A stretch of 64,000 nt of DNA from Exiguobacterium acetylicum (GTDB lineage: Bacteria > Bacillota > Bacilli > Exiguobacteriales > Exiguobacteriaceae): contig NZ_CP081878.1 of assembly GCF_022170825.1 (NCBI RefSeq), positions 522,001-586,000 of the forward strand, given 5' to 3'. Below are positions 1 to 9,530 of the stretch, one piece after another. The stretch's first letter is position 1. Each line of letters begins with the position of its first letter. The notes under the pieces are model-generated. The model ran no database searches, was not told the DNA's origin, and saw nothing but the letters and a program-made list of their open reading frames with translations. The position numbers and the translations under genes are program-made.

Positions 1-138
1 CAACTAGAGCAAGTGAAAAGTAACTTAGCAAAAGCAATGCAAGGTCAAGAAGTTGAACCAATCAAGGAAGAGACGGATCCTGCACAAAGTACGACAGAAG
101 AACCAGTGACGGAAACAGAAGCGGTTCCTGCACAATAA
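1..138 (+). CDS. C-terminal fragment of an unidentified protein
   Basis: An open frame runs in from the left edge and ends at TAA, giving 45 residues. The visible part has a short amphipathic stretch (QLEQVKSNLAKAMQ) followed by a tail rich in Glu, Thr, Pro and Ala and ending TEAVPAQ. Such acidic, low-complexity tails are common at the ends of many unrelated proteins, so no family can be assigned. The frame is credible because a strong terminator follows directly and the next gene converges on it. The true start lies outside the window. Confidence 0.6.
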   Translation, partial: QLEQVKSNLAKAMQGQEVEPIKEETDPAQSTTEEPVTETEAVPAQ

Positions 139-146
139 TTAACGTT

Positions 147-196
147 AAAAATCCCTTTGTATCATCGTCACTGTACGACGATACAAAGGGATTTTT
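147..196. terminator. bidirectional intrinsic terminator
   Basis: A long stem (AAAAATCCCTTTGTATC pairing with GATACAAAGGGATTTTT) closes a short loop and has A and T runs on its two sides. It can therefore end both the rightward gene fragment and the leftward GntR gene, whose stop codon overlaps it. Confidence 0.9.
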
Positions 197-929
197 AGCG
201 TTGTCGTTCCATTTCGACAGTGAAGGTATAACGGTCTCCCCGATAAGCAGAGATAACGTATTCGAATGGTTGCTCCGTTGCAAGATAGGTCAGTTGTTCA
301 ACAGATAGGACAGGCGAAGCGGTCGATAATCCAAGATGACCAGCCTCTTCTTTTGTTGCAAGGCGTGATTCGAACGTTTGACTTGCGCGTCCGAGATTTA
401 ATCCGCTTGCTTCAGCAAAAGCATATAACGAAGCGGTCGCAACGTCTTGATCAAGTCCAGGTAGGAGTTGTTCTGGAATATAGACGGTTTCAAGAGCAAG
501 CGCTTGCTCATCAGCGATTCGTAAACGTTTCAGTTCATAAACAGTTGCCCCTTCACGAATTCCTAATTTATTCGCAATCGTCATCGAGGCGTCGATGATT
601 TGATACGAAAGGAGCGCACTAGTTGGCTCAAGTCCGAGGTGTTCCATCTCTTCTGAAAAACTCGTTAATCCGGATAGTTGCATGACGATTTTTTTATTCG
701 CGACGAATGTTCCCCGTCCTTTTTGACGAATCAAGTAACCCGCGTTGACTAAGTTCGAGATAGCTTGGCGAACCGTCATTCGGCTGATTTGATGCGCCTC
801 GGCAAATTCGCGTTCGGACGGAATCAAATCGCCAGGTTGAAGGGCGCCGCTTTCAATTTGTTGTTTTAAGGCTGCTTCGATTTGATAGTAAATGGGGAGT
901 GGTGAATTTTTATTGATATGCTGAATCAC
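195..929 (-). CDS. GntR-family transcriptional regulator with UTRA domain (YvoA/NagR-like)
   Basis: A 244-residue DNA-binding regulator. Residues about 5-75 form a GntR winged helix (SPLPIYYQI near the start, then PSEREFAEAHQISRMTVRQA), and residues about 95-240 form a UTRA ligand-binding domain. Length and N-terminus match the Bacillus NagR/YvoA type, which binds glucosamine or GlcNAc phosphates. I chose a GTG start (MIQHINKNSPLP) because AAGGGA lies nine bases upstream and the family begins there; a much longer frame exists but is not supported. A candidate promoter and operator lie upstream in the gap shared with the divergent editing gene. The targets are unknown: no amino-sugar genes adjoin it, although a GlcNAc/glucose-type PTS permease lies 28 kb away. 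Confidence 0.85.
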   Translation of the reverse strand: MIQHINKNSPLPIYYQIEAALKQQIESGALQPGDLIPSEREFAEAHQISRMTVRQAISNLVNAGYLIRQKGRGTFVANKKIVMQLSGLTSFSEEMEHLGLEPTSALLSYQIIDASMTIANKLGIREGATVYELKRLRIADEQALALETVYIPEQLLPGLDQDVATASLYAFAEASGLNLGRASQTFESRLATKEEAGHLGLSTASPVLSVEQLTYLATEQPFEYVISAYRGDRYTFTVEMERQR

Positions 930-964
930 GGCATTTCGTCCCTTCGCGATCGGTAGTCTTTCAT

Positions 965-995
965 CTAGTGTACTAGGAAAAAGCCAAGCCGACAA
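965..995 (-). promoter_or_regulatory. candidate promoter and operator of the GntR regulator
   Basis: Read leftward, TTGTCG and TACACT are separated by 17 bases. The -10 element lies inside an inverted repeat, CTAGT-GT-ACTAG (965-976), with the GT..TA..AC pattern seen in many GntR operators. This would fit autorepression. The assignment is by pattern only. Confidence 0.45.
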
Positions 996-1057
996 ACGAT
1001 TCTGGATGAAATATGGCATAATACAGAGTGAAACTGACAGAGAAAGGTGGTCGAGGC

Positions 1058-2206
1058 ATGCGCCCCGAACAAATAGAATCCGATGTCCGGACCTTTCAGA
1101 CATCCATTCGCGCAACAAAACAAGTAGATGGCTATTGGGTTGCTTTAGAGAAAAGTTACTTTTATCCGGAGAGTGGTGGACAACCAGCGGATCGTGGTAC
1201 CTTAAACGATCAGCCTGTCCTTGACGTTCAAATCGAAGATGGCGTCGTCTGGCATCAACTGGCGACTCCACTTACAGGTGACGTCACAGGAATCGTGGAT
1301 GATGCGGTCCGGATCGACCATGCAGCTCAGCATACGGCGCAACATGTCATCTCTGCGATCTTACAAGATGAGTCTCAGATTAAAACGCTCAGCTTTCGGA
1401 CGGGAAGTGAGGTCTCGACGCTTGATATCGAGACACCCGAATGGACAGCTGTGCAACAAGAACAGTTAGATCGACGGTTACGTCAGGTGATTGAACAAGG
1501 GTTGCCGATCACGGCGACCGAGTATGACGAGACGGAAGCACTTCAATTACCATTACGAAAGACACCACAAGTTGAAGGACGGATTCGAGTTGTTCAAATC
1601 GGGACACTCGATTATAGTGCCTGTGGTGGAACACATCTTGATTCAACGGCACAACTCGAGTTCATTCTCTTTACTGGAGTCGAACGGATTCGTGGGAACA
1701 TTCGTCTGTCTTACGTCGCAAAGGAACGAGCCTATCAACTTTTGCAAGCAGAACGTCATGCCTTGCGAGAAGCATCACAAGCCTTATCGATTAAACCAGT
1801 TCAGATCCTAGAAGCAGTCCAAGCGTTACAGGACGATCAGAAACGATTAACGAAACAAGTTGAACAAGCTCATGCGCAAATCGCTGCTCTCACACTTGCG
1901 AACGCTCTAGATCAACAAGAAGGGATTCTTGTGTTTGAACATCTGGATGAAGAAATCACGGTTTCTGAGCTACTCGCTAAAGCGATTCAAGAAGCGGGAC
2001 GCGTCGGCGTCGTCTGGAACGAAACGTCGAATAAGTTATTAATGAGTAGCACGGGCGAACCACATCTCGGAAAATTCGCCAAAGCACATGTCCAATCATT
2101 TAATGGACGTGGTGGTGGAAGTGCAATCCAAGCACAAGCACAATTTACGAATCGGGATGATGCGATGGCATATGTCGATCGATTACGGGAGGAATATCAG
2201 TTATGA
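1058..2206 (+). CDS. AlaX-type alanyl-tRNA editing hydrolase with DHHA1 domain
   Basis: A 382-residue relative of the alanyl-tRNA synthetase editing domain, expected to deacylate mischarged Ser- or Gly-tRNA(Ala) in trans. The zinc-site motifs are present: HTAQH (His92, His96) and CGGTH (Cys189, His193), with SGGQPADRG near the start. The C-terminal part contains a coiled-coil stretch and a DHHA1-like domain ending with a glycine-rich GRGGGS segment, as in long AlaX proteins. ATG 1058 was chosen because AAAGGTGG lies seven bases upstream. The stop codon overlaps the next start (ATGA), so it is translationally coupled to the GNAT gene. It diverges from the GntR gene. Confidence 0.88.
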   Translation: MRPEQIESDVRTFQTSIRATKQVDGYWVALEKSYFYPESGGQPADRGTLNDQPVLDVQIEDGVVWHQLATPLTGDVTGIVDDAVRIDHAAQHTAQHVISAILQDESQIKTLSFRTGSEVSTLDIETPEWTAVQQEQLDRRLRQVIEQGLPITATEYDETEALQLPLRKTPQVEGRIRVVQIGTLDYSACGGTHLDSTAQLEFILFTGVERIRGNIRLSYVAKERAYQLLQAERHALREASQALSIKPVQILEAVQALQDDQKRLTKQVEQAHAQIAALTLANALDQQEGILVFEHLDEEITVSELLAKAIQEAGRVGVVWNETSNKLLMSSTGEPHLGKFAKAHVQSFNGRGGGSAIQAQAQFTNRDDAMAYVDRLREEYQL

Positions 2207-2631
2207 CAGTGATTCAAGTACGTACAGCAGAACAACATCAAGCCGTTCGGATGATTCGTGAACGGGTCTTCGTTGAGGAACAAGGCGTACCACGCCATCT
2301 TGAATACGATACACATGATGAAACAGCGATTCATCTGCTTGTCTTAGATGAGCAGAGCCGCCCAGTCGCGACGGGGCGCACACGTCCATATGACGACCAA
2401 CGGATGAAGGTAGAGCGTGTTGCGACGCTGTCGACAGCGCGAGGAAAAGGATACGGTGGCGAGTTGATGCAGGCGATGGAACGTGTGGCACGTCGCGAAG
2501 GCAAACAATTGCTAACGCTCGGTGCACAAGTCCAAGCGATCCCGTTTTATCAAGGGCTTGGCTATACGATCGTCTCCGATGAATTCGACGATGCAGGCAT
2601 CCCGCACCGGACGATGGAGAAGAAAATGTAA
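2203..2631 (+). CDS. GNAT N-acetyltransferase, YjcF-like
   Basis: A 142-residue single-domain acetyltransferase. It has the N-terminal REVF-type helix (REVF seen here as RERVFVEEQGVP), the V/I core strand VERVATL, the acetyl-CoA loop ARGKGYGGELM and the C-terminal AIPFYQGLGYT segment. The overall order, including a final AGIPH motif, matches Bacillus YjcF. The substrate is unknown. It starts on the ATGA overlap with the editing protein, so the two are probably made together. Confidence 0.85.
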   Translation: MTVIQVRTAEQHQAVRMIRERVFVEEQGVPRHLEYDTHDETAIHLLVLDEQSRPVATGRTRPYDDQRMKVERVATLSTARGKGYGGELMQAMERVARREGKQLLTLGAQVQAIPFYQGLGYTIVSDEFDDAGIPHRTMEKKM

Positions 2632-2640
2632 TCAAATTTG

Positions 2641-2673
2641 AAAGAAATCCTGCAAAAAGGGTTTCTTTTTTTT
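2641..2673 (+). terminator. intrinsic terminator after the GNAT gene
   Basis: The arms AAAGAAA and TTTCTTT, with an inner CCT/AGG, are followed by a long T run. It separates the AlaX operon from the arginine operon. Confidence 0.7.
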
Positions 2674-2689
2674 GTTTTCTATGTATATA

Positions 2690-2736
2690 TATAATTCATA
2701 ATGAATTTTTATACAGACAGATGAATTAAAAATCAG
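2690..2736 (+). promoter_or_regulatory. argG promoter with two tandem ARG boxes
   Basis: A perfect TATAAT (2690-2695) is followed by two ArgR/AhrC-type boxes. ATGAATTTTTATACAG (2701-2716) and ATGAATTAAAAATCAG (2721-2736) each match the TGAATWWWWATTCA core at 13 of 14 positions. They are spaced 20 bases start to start, close to one helical repeat pair as in known arg operators. They cover the transcription start region, which fits repression by arginine. The -35 region is only a T tract. Confidence 0.75.
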
Positions 2737-2749
2737 GAGGGAATTATAC

Positions 2750-3955
2750 ATGTCGAAACAAAAATTGATCTTAGCGTACTCTGGGGGACTTGATACATCG
2801 GTAGCCATCAAATGGTTAAGCAAGGATTATGACGTCATTGCATTATGCATGGATGTCGGAGAAGGGAAAGATTTAAGCGTCATTAAAGAAAAAGCACTCC
2901 TCGTCGGTGCGATGGAATCAATCGTTCTCGATGTGAAAGAAGAATTCGCACAAGAGTTCGTCTTACCGGCCCTTCAATATGGTGCGCATTATGAAAATGC
3001 CTATCCGTTGATTTCGGCGCTTTCGCGTCCGTTGATCGCAGAAAAACTCGTTGAAGTCGCGCATCAGTATGGTGCAACAGCTGTCGCGCACGGCTGTACC
3101 GGAAAAGGGAACGACCAAGTCCGGTTCGAAGTTTCCGTCGCAGCGCTTGATCCATCACTCGAAGTCATCGCACCAGTTCGGGAGTGGAAGTGGTCACGGG
3201 AAGAAGAAATCGCCTATGCGAAAGAGAACAATGTGCCGATTCCAATCAACCTCGACAGCCCTTACTCGATCGATATGAATCTTTGGGGACGGAGTAATGA
3301 GTGTGGCGTCCTAGAAAACCCGTGGACAGAACCACCACAAGATGCTTACGCGTTGACGGTAGCACCTGAAGACGCTCCAAATCAGGCGGAAGAAGTCATC
3401 ATCGGCTTTGAAGCAGGCGTTCCAGTCTCAATTAACGGCACGACATATCCACTTGCAAAACTGATTACGGAACTCAACATCATCGCTGGGGCGCATGGTG
3501 TCGGACGGATTGACCACGTCGAGAACCGTCTCGTCGGAATTAAATCACGGGAAGTCTACGAGTGCCCTGGCGCGACTGTCCTACTGAAAGCACACGCGGC
3601 GCTTGAGACGATCACATTGACGAAAGATGTCGCGCATTTTAAACCGTTACTCAGCAAGCAATATGCAGAAACGATCTACAACGGTCTCTTCCACGCACCA
3701 TTGACGAAAGGTCTGAAAGCGTTCTTGACAGCAACACAGCAGGACGTCACAGGAGAAGTTCGGGTCAAGCTGTTCAAAGGAAACGCAACCGTGACAGGTC
3801 GTCAGTCTACTGTCTCGCTCTACGATGAGAAGCTTGCAACTTACACGAAAGAAGATGCGTTTGATCATGAATCAGCAAAAGGATTCATCAAATTACACGG
3901 TCTTGCTGTTTCGACGCATGCAAGTGTTCATCGTCAGGCGGGTGTGACGAAATGA
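2750..3955 (+). CDS. argG: argininosuccinate synthase
   Basis: A 401-residue cytoplasmic ligase joining citrulline and aspartate using ATP, the penultimate step of arginine synthesis. The N-terminal PP-loop motif AYSGGLDTS and the conserved [13 protein letters not shown] segment are both intact, and the length is typical. A strong AGGAGG site precedes ATG. The stop overlaps argH by four bases (ATGA), so the two enzymes are coupled. Upstream ARG boxes indicate ArgR/AhrC control. Confidence 0.98.
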   Translation: MSKQKLILAYSGGLDTSVAIKWLSKDYDVIALCMDVGEGKDLSVIKEKALLVGAMESIVLDVKEEFAQEFVLPALQYGAHYENAYPLISALSRPLIAEKLVEVAHQYGATAVAHGCTGKGNDQVRFEVSVAALDPSLEVIAPVREWKWSREEEIAYAKENNVPIPINLDSPYSIDMNLWGRSNECGVLENPWTEPPQDAYALTVAPEDAPNQAEEVIIGFEAGVPVSINGTTYPLAKLITELNIIAGAHGVGRIDHVENRLVGIKSREVYECPGATVLLKAHAALETITLTKDVAHFKPLLSKQYAETIYNGLFHAPLTKGLKAFLTATQQDVTGEVRVKLFKGNATVTGRQSTVSLYDEKLATYTKEDAFDHESAKGFIKLHGLAVSTHASVHRQAGVTK

Positions 3956-5322
3956 CCAAACTCTGGGGTGGACGTTTTACGGAAAGTGCTTCCGCTCAAG
4001 CGGAAGCCTTCGGAGCATCGATCACGTTCGATCAAAAGTTAGCGAGTGTCGATTTGAAAGGAAGTCTTGCGCACGCGCAGATGTTATTTGAACAAGGAAT
4101 CCTAGATCAAGACGAGTGGACACAAATCGAGCAAGGACTAATGCAACTAGAAGCGACAGTAACGGATCATGTGTATACGCTAGCAGATGAAGACATTCAT
4201 ATGAACCTTGAGCGGTTGTTGACGGAACAGATTGGTCCAGTCGCAGGGAAACTGCACACGGCACGGAGTCGAAACGACCAGGTCGCAACCGATTTGCATC
4301 TATGGATGGAGCAACACGTCGAAGCGTTGACGACGGCATTACGTGAGCTCCAATCGGTCATCACGGAACAAGCCGAGCAACATATCGAGACGGTCATGCC
4401 GGGCTATACACATTTGCAACGGGCGCAACCGATCTCGCTTGCGCATCACTTGCTTGCGTACTTCTGGATGTTTGAACGAGACGTTGAACGGTTGACGGAC
4501 AACCAAAAACGAATCCGGAAATCACCGCTCGGGGCAGGCGCGCTCGCCGGTACGACATTCCCGATTGATCGTTTCCGTTCTGCCGAGTTGCTCGGATTTG
4601 AATCGATCTATCCGAACAGCCTCGACGCCGTCTCCGACCGGGACTTTGTCATCGAATATCTCGGAATCGCTTCGACCGTCATGATGCATCTATCACGTTT
4701 TTGTGAAGAAATCATCATCTGGGCGTCGCAAGAATTTGGCTTCATCGAGTTGTCCGATGCCTTCTCGACAGGATCGAGCATGATGCCACAAAAGAAAAAT
4801 CCTGATTTCGCGGAATTGATTCGTGGGAAAACAGGGCGTGTCTACGGCAATCTAATGGGCTTCTTGACGACGATGAAGGCATTACCGCTCGCTTACAATA
4901 AAGACATGCAAGAGGATAAAGAAGGGGTCTTCGATACAGCGGATACCGTCCTCCAGTCCGTTCAAATCTTCACCGGGATGATTGAATCCGCGACGTTTAA
5001 GACCGAAGCGCTCAAGAAGGCGACAATGCAAGACTTCTCGAATGCAACGGAACTCGCCGACTACCTCGTGACGAAAGGCATACCATTCCGGGAAGCACAT
5101 GAAATCGTTGGGAAGGCTGTCCTTTACTGTGTACAGAATGGCTGTTTCTTGAAAGATTTGAACCTTGAGACGTATCAAACATTCCATCCTGATATCACAG
5201 AAGATGTCTATCCGCTCCTCGATCCGGTTCAAGCAGTAGCACGCCGGACAAGCTACGGCGGGACAGGGTTTGCTGCCGTTTCGGAGCAACTCGAACTCGC
5301 GAAACAGCATCTTGCGAATTGA
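3952..5322 (+). CDS. argH: argininosuccinate lyase
   Basis: A 456-residue enzyme that splits argininosuccinate into arginine and fumarate. It belongs to the fumarase/aspartase superfamily and carries the signature [12 protein letters not shown] as well as the early TARSRNDQ and the [10 protein letters not shown] catalytic segments. It is the last gene of the argGH unit; no other arginine genes are present nearby. Confidence 0.98.
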   Translation: MTKLWGGRFTESASAQAEAFGASITFDQKLASVDLKGSLAHAQMLFEQGILDQDEWTQIEQGLMQLEATVTDHVYTLADEDIHMNLERLLTEQIGPVAGKLHTARSRNDQVATDLHLWMEQHVEALTTALRELQSVITEQAEQHIETVMPGYTHLQRAQPISLAHHLLAYFWMFERDVERLTDNQKRIRKSPLGAGALAGTTFPIDRFRSAELLGFESIYPNSLDAVSDRDFVIEYLGIASTVMMHLSRFCEEIIIWASQEFGFIELSDAFSTGSSMMPQKKNPDFAELIRGKTGRVYGNLMGFLTTMKALPLAYNKDMQEDKEGVFDTADTVLQSVQIFTGMIESATFKTEALKKATMQDFSNATELADYLVTKGIPFREAHEIVGKAVLYCVQNGCFLKDLNLETYQTFHPDITEDVYPLLDPVQAVARRTSYGGTGFAAVSEQLELAKQHLAN

Positions 5323-5335
5323 CGAATTTTGAAAA

Positions 5336-5358
5336 AAATCAGTCAAATGACTGGATTT
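5336..5358 (+). terminator. weak hairpin after argH
   Basis: The segments AAATC-AGTCA and TGACT-GGATTT form a bulged stem-loop shortly after the argH stop, but without a proper T run. It may act as an inefficient terminator or as an mRNA end stabiliser. Confidence 0.35.
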
Positions 5359-5394
5359 AACAAAAGATGTCTGCTATAACTGTAACTAACAACC

Positions 5395-5567
5395 GACAGA
5401 TAGAGGCGCGGATGACATGAGTAGCATCATTCTTGAAGGCAAGCATGCCGAATGATGTGAAAGGGGAAGTCCGCCGAAGTGAATGAGAAGATGCTTCTTC
5501 TTGTTTGCTGGTACAACGGTTAAGATCCGTTGTACTGCCGAAACCGATGTTTCGGAGCGCTATCTTA
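5395..5567 (+). ncRNA. lysine riboswitch (L-box)
   Basis: The aptamer shows the conserved blocks of the L-box: AGATAGAGGCGC at the 5' side, an AGTAGC segment, AAAGGGGAAGTCCGCCGAAG in the core, and GAGCGCTATCTT closing the P1 helix. An extended -10 element, TGC-TATAAC (5372-5380), lies just upstream and should start the leader. Lysine binding is expected to favour the terminator that follows, switching off the lysC to lysA operon. Confidence 0.95.
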
Positions 5568-5612
5568 CGTAAAAGAACGAATGACTTCGTCTTCGTTTGT
5601 CCGATCGTGATA

Positions 5613-5656
5613 ACGACGGGCCGTAGGAACGCTCCTACCGGCCCGTCGTTTTTTTC
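5613..5656 (+). terminator. lysine-riboswitch expression-platform terminator
   Basis: The arms AACGACGGGCC and GGCCCGTCGTT are extended by an inner GTAGGA/TCCTAC-type stem and followed by seven Ts. It lies between the aptamer and lysC, so it is the attenuator of the operon. Confidence 0.92.
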
Positions 5657-5682
5657 TGTATCGGGACAAAGGAGATAGGATT

Positions 5683-6882
5683 GTGACAACTGTACTTAAA
5701 TTTGGTGGAAGCTCGGTTGCGACTGTCGAACAGATTCAGTCTATTGCGAATTATTTGAAGAGTCGCGCAGCCGAAGGTGAAAAACTCGTCGTCGTCGTTT
5801 CGGCGATGGGCAAGATGACAGATTCTTTGATCGCTCAGGCGCAAGCCATTACGGATCGCCCAGAGCGGCGAGAACTCGATCGGCTGCTTGCCATCGGAGA
5901 AGAACAGACGATTTCATTACTCAGCATCGCCCTCAACTCACTCGGCGTCAAAGCGTTATCGCAAACTGGCGCACAAGCAGGGATCAGCACGATGGGCGTG
6001 CATACGAAAAGTAAGATCAAACAGATCGATGGAGATCTGTTACGACAAAAACTCGAAACGTATGATGTCGTCATCGTCGCCGGTTTCCAAGGGGTTAACG
6101 AACTCGGTGACGTCACGACGCTCGGACGAGGTGGATCGGATACGACGGCAGTCGCACTCGCTGCGGTCCTTGATAAACGATGTGAAATCTATACCGATGT
6201 TGACGGTGTCTATACGGCTGATCCACGAATCCATGCCGCTGCTCAGCCGATTCCACACATCTCGTATGACGAGATGATGGAGATGAGCGCTCTCGGGTCG
6301 AAGGTCATGGAAATGCGGAGTGTCGAGTTAGGAAAAAAATACGGCGTACACATTTTCGTCGGGAAAACACTTGAATCGAAAAGGGGAACATGGATCATGG
6401 AAGCGACGGAAACAATGGAACAAAAAGCAGTGACGAGTGTCAGCGTCACGAAGAACGTCTTGACGGTATCGATCAAACACGTACCGCAAACAAATGCAGC
6501 AGTAGCCGATATCTTCGAACTGTTATCCAATCGCCACGTCAACATCGATATGATCAGTCAAACGACGTTCGACAGTGACATTTTCTTATCGTTCTCATGT
6601 CCACTCGATGAGGAAGAATTCCTCGATGAAGCTTTAAAAGATATCATGGATCGCTTTACGACAGTGAAGGTTGATCGCCATAATCAACACGCGAAATTAT
6701 CTGTCGTCGGAATCGGAATGCGTGATGCAACAGGTGTTGCTTCAAAATTATTCGCAATCTTCCGAGCAGAGAACATTCCGTTCTATCAAGTTACGACATC
6801 AGAAATCAGCATCTCATACACGATTGCACAAGCAGACATTGAACGGACGGTTGCAGCGATTGCAAACGCGTTCGAGTTATAA
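5683..6882 (+). CDS. lysC: aspartate kinase, lysine-sensitive type
   Basis: A 399-residue kinase that phosphorylates aspartate, the first step toward lysine and diaminopimelate. The nucleotide-binding KFGGSSV motif is at the N-terminus, LGRGGSDT lies near residue 150 and two ACT domains occupy the C-terminal 150 residues. The start is GTG, with AAAGGAG upstream. In-frame ATG codons at residues 239 and 245 fall just before the ACT domains, with AAAGGGGA upstream of the first. This matches the position of the separate beta subunit made by Bacillus subtilis lysC. It is the first gene of the L-box operon. Confidence 0.96.
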   Translation: MTTVLKFGGSSVATVEQIQSIANYLKSRAAEGEKLVVVVSAMGKMTDSLIAQAQAITDRPERRELDRLLAIGEEQTISLLSIALNSLGVKALSQTGAQAGISTMGVHTKSKIKQIDGDLLRQKLETYDVVIVAGFQGVNELGDVTTLGRGGSDTTAVALAAVLDKRCEIYTDVDGVYTADPRIHAAAQPIPHISYDEMMEMSALGSKVMEMRSVELGKKYGVHIFVGKTLESKRGTWIMEATETMEQKAVTSVSVTKNVLTVSIKHVPQTNAAVADIFELLSNRHVNIDMISQTTFDSDIFLSFSCPLDEEEFLDEALKDIMDRFTTVKVDRHNQHAKLSVVGIGMRDATGVASKLFAIFRAENIPFYQVTTSEISISYTIAQADIERTVAAIANAFEL

Positions 6883-6895
6883 GGAGGAGAACAGG

Positions 6896-7888
6896 ATGTA
6901 TCATGTAGCAGTCATTGGAGCAACCGGCGCTGTCGGTCAAAAAATGTTACAAGTACTAGCAGAACTGGACTTCCCAGTCAGCCGCTTGTCCGCTTACGCT
7001 TCTGCTCGTTCAGCAGGGAGTACGGTACAGTTCAAGGGAGAAGACATTACGATCCAAGCACTGACACCAAGTATCACGGAAGACGAGATTGACGTCGCGT
7101 TGTTTGCGGCGGGCGGAACAATCAGTGAGCAATATGCACCGTTACTAGCGGAAAACGGAACACTCGTCGTTGATAATTCAAGTGCTTTTCGGATGCAGGA
7201 TACGATTCCACTCGTCGTACCAGAAGTTAATCCGCAAGCGATTCAAACGACGGACCGTCTGATCGCAAATCCGAACTGTTCGACGATTCAATCGGTCGTC
7301 GCATTAGCACCGCTCCAGTCACTTGGATTCGAACGGATCAACTACACGACGTATCAGGCCGTATCGGGTTCAGGTCAAAAAGGGATCGAGGACTTGGCAC
7401 GCGGGGCACGCGGAGAAGAACCGGTCAATTACCCGCACCCGATTCACGACAATATCTTGCCGCATATCGACGTGTTCCTAGAAAACGGTTATACGAAAGA
7501 AGAGCAGAAGATGATTGATGAAACACGGAAAATCTTCAATCTTCCAGCATTACCAGTCAGCGCGACGTGCGTTCGTGTTCCAGTCACGAATTCTCACTCG
7601 GTTGCGATCAACGTCACGTTTACGCAACCGACGACGGTTGCAGCAATCCGTGAAGCATTAGAAGGGGCACCGGGCGTCGTCCTCATCGATGATGTCGCAA
7701 ACACGCGTTACCCGATGCCACTCGATGCAAGTGGAACGGACGATGTCTATGTCGGACGGATTCGACAAGATGATAGTCTTGCGAACACATTCCATCTCTG
7801 GTGTGTCGCTGACAACATCCGAAAAGGTGCTGCATCAAATGCCGTACAAGTCGCACGTCAAGCCATCGAACAGTCGATTCATTCATAA
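6896..7888 (+). CDS. asd: aspartate-semialdehyde dehydrogenase
   Basis: A 330-residue NADPH enzyme reducing aspartyl phosphate to the semialdehyde. The dinucleotide motif GATGAVGQ is at the N-terminus, and the catalytic cysteine is Cys128 in NPNCSTIQ. The start was set at the ATG after AAGGAGGAG, 13 bases beyond the lysC stop; a longer upstream frame inside lysC is spurious. It provides the branch compound used by DapA next in the operon. Confidence 0.97.
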   Translation: MYHVAVIGATGAVGQKMLQVLAELDFPVSRLSAYASARSAGSTVQFKGEDITIQALTPSITEDEIDVALFAAGGTISEQYAPLLAENGTLVVDNSSAFRMQDTIPLVVPEVNPQAIQTTDRLIANPNCSTIQSVVALAPLQSLGFERINYTTYQAVSGSGQKGIEDLARGARGEEPVNYPHPIHDNILPHIDVFLENGYTKEEQKMIDETRKIFNLPALPVSATCVRVPVTNSHSVAINVTFTQPTTVAAIREALEGAPGVVLIDDVANTRYPMPLDASGTDDVYVGRIRQDDSLANTFHLWCVADNIRKGAASNAVQVARQAIEQSIHS

Positions 7889-7905
7889 CAAAGGAGGAGT
7901 TCTTC

Positions 7906-8787
7906 ATGTTCAAAGGAGCAGGTACAGCACTCGTCACACCATTTAATGAAGCAGGCGAGTTAGATTTACACGTATTCGAAAGCTTGATCGAGCAACAACT
8001 CGCAGCAGGGATTCAGGCGCTTGTCGTCGGTGGGACGACAGGAGAGGGGTCAACCCTGACGAATGCTGAATTCGAACAACTCCTGACGACTGCCGTTCAA
8101 ATCACGGCAGGACGAGTACCGGTCATTGCCGGTACAGGTTCGAACAATACGGCAGCAACGATCGAGAAGACGTTACTCGCTGAGCGTCTCGGCGCGGACG
8201 CAGCGATGCTCGTCACACCGTACTACAACAAAACATCACAAGCCGGTCTCGTCGCGCATTTCACGGCAGTCGCCGATGCAACCGAATTGCCAATCATGCT
8301 ATATAACGTTCCATCACGGACTGGAGTTGCAATCGCCGTCGAAACAGCGGTGACGTTAGCACGTCATCCACGGATCCAAGCCTTTAAGGAAGCGAGTGGA
8401 GATGTCAGCTTCATGGGAGAGCTGATGGCAGCAATTCCGGAAGACTTCGCGGTCTTCTGTGGAAATGACGATCAAATCCTGCCGTACATGGCATGGGGCG
8501 CACAAGGTGTCATCTCAGTCCTTTCGAATCCGTACCCAGCAGAGACACAAGCACTTGCTGAAGCGTTACTGGCGCAAGATCTCGTGACGGCGCGTCGGAT
8601 TCAAGCTGACTTGTTACCAGTCATCGGTGCCTTGTTCAGCGATGTCAATCCGATTCCAGTCAAAGCATCGCTTGAAGAACTTGGTTTTGCTGTCGGTGCA
8701 CCGCGCTTGCCGCTCGTCCGTCAATCGGAAGCGGGTCACGCCCACTTACTCGAAACGATGCATGCTTACAAAGGAGTGGTTCGATGA
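7906..8787 (+). CDS. dapA: 4-hydroxy-tetrahydrodipicolinate synthase
   Basis: A 293-residue TIM-barrel aldolase condensing pyruvate with aspartate semialdehyde. The GGTTGEGSTL motif, the YNVPSRTG segment and the Schiff-base lysine (Lys161 in AFKEASGD) are present. AGGAGG precedes the start. Its TGA overlaps the dapB ATG, coupling the two enzymes. Confidence 0.97.
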   Translation: MFKGAGTALVTPFNEAGELDLHVFESLIEQQLAAGIQALVVGGTTGEGSTLTNAEFEQLLTTAVQITAGRVPVIAGTGSNNTAATIEKTLLAERLGADAAMLVTPYYNKTSQAGLVAHFTAVADATELPIMLYNVPSRTGVAIAVETAVTLARHPRIQAFKEASGDVSFMGELMAAIPEDFAVFCGNDDQILPYMAWGAQGVISVLSNPYPAETQALAEALLAQDLVTARRIQADLLPVIGALFSDVNPIPVKASLEELGFAVGAPRLPLVRQSEAGHAHLLETMHAYKGVVR

Positions 8788-9530
8788 AGCTCGCGTTACA
8801 CGGTTATGGGGCGACAGGACAATACGTCGTCGAACTAGCACCACAAAGTGTTGTTGCAATCGTTGACCGGACGAAGTCATCGGATACGATTGCTTCATAT
8901 GCGGAGCTAACGGAGATGTCGGAGACAGTCGATGCGATCATTGATTTCTCACATCCGAGTTTGCTACCGGATCTACTTGCCTATGGCCTTGCGACAAAAA
9001 CGCCACTCGTCATCGCAACGACTGGTTTTTCTGAAGCGGAACTGGCGTCGATCAAGGACGCTGCGAAAGAAATTCCAATCTTCCAGTCGTACAATATGTC
9101 ATACGGTATCGCGATGGTGCAGCAACTGCTCAAGGCACTTGTGCCACTAGCAGGTGCGTATGACATCGAATTGCTCGAGAAACACCATAATCAAAAAGTT
9201 GATGCGCCAAGCGGAACGGCCGAGTTGCTGTTGCAAACAATTCAGACGGCACGTGACGTCACACCGGTGTATGACCGGTCGCAAACGCGACAGAAGCGGG
9301 AGACGAATGAGATCGGGATGCACGCGATGCGCGGTGGAACGATCTTCGGAGAACACGAAGTCTTATTCGCCGGTGTCGACGAATTGATTGAAATCAAACA
9401 TACGGCGTTATCGAAAAAAGTATTTGCTTCTGGTGCAATCAAAGCAGCTGAAGCACTCATTCAAAAAACAGCGGGACTCTATACACTAGAGACGCTCTAC
9501 ACACAGGAGGATTCACATGTTACTCACTGA
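8784..9530 (+). CDS. dapB: 4-hydroxy-tetrahydrodipicolinate reductase
   Basis: A 248-residue NAD(P)H reductase, at the short end for the family but similar in size to the staphylococcal enzymes. The first strand and glycine loop are compact ([12 protein letters not shown]). The substrate-binding motif [18 protein letters not shown] contains the conserved HH, K and DAPSGTA residues. It starts on the dapA ATGA overlap, and its end overlaps dapH by 14 bases. Confidence 0.95.
   Translation: MKLALHGYGATGQYVVELAPQSVVAIVDRTKSSDTIASYAELTEMSETVDAIIDFSHPSLLPDLLAYGLATKTPLVIATTGFSEAELASIKDAAKEIPIFQSYNMSYGIAMVQQLLKALVPLAGAYDIELLEKHHNQKVDAPSGTAELLLQTIQTARDVTPVYDRSQTRQKRETNEIGMHAMRGGTIFGEHEVLFAGVDELIEIKHTALSKKVFASGAIKAAEALIQKTAGLYTLETLYTQEDSHVTH

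Noticed and set aside
195-1271. A 358-residue frame extending the GntR regulator by 114 residues
   Set aside because: The extra N-terminal part is not GntR-like, overlaps the divergent gene, and a GTG with a good ribosome site gives the normal family length.
2883-3158. Long reverse-strand frames inside argG, argH, lysC, the RND pump and other genes
   Set aside because: They lie wholly inside strongly supported genes, lack ribosome sites and show no recognisable protein features.
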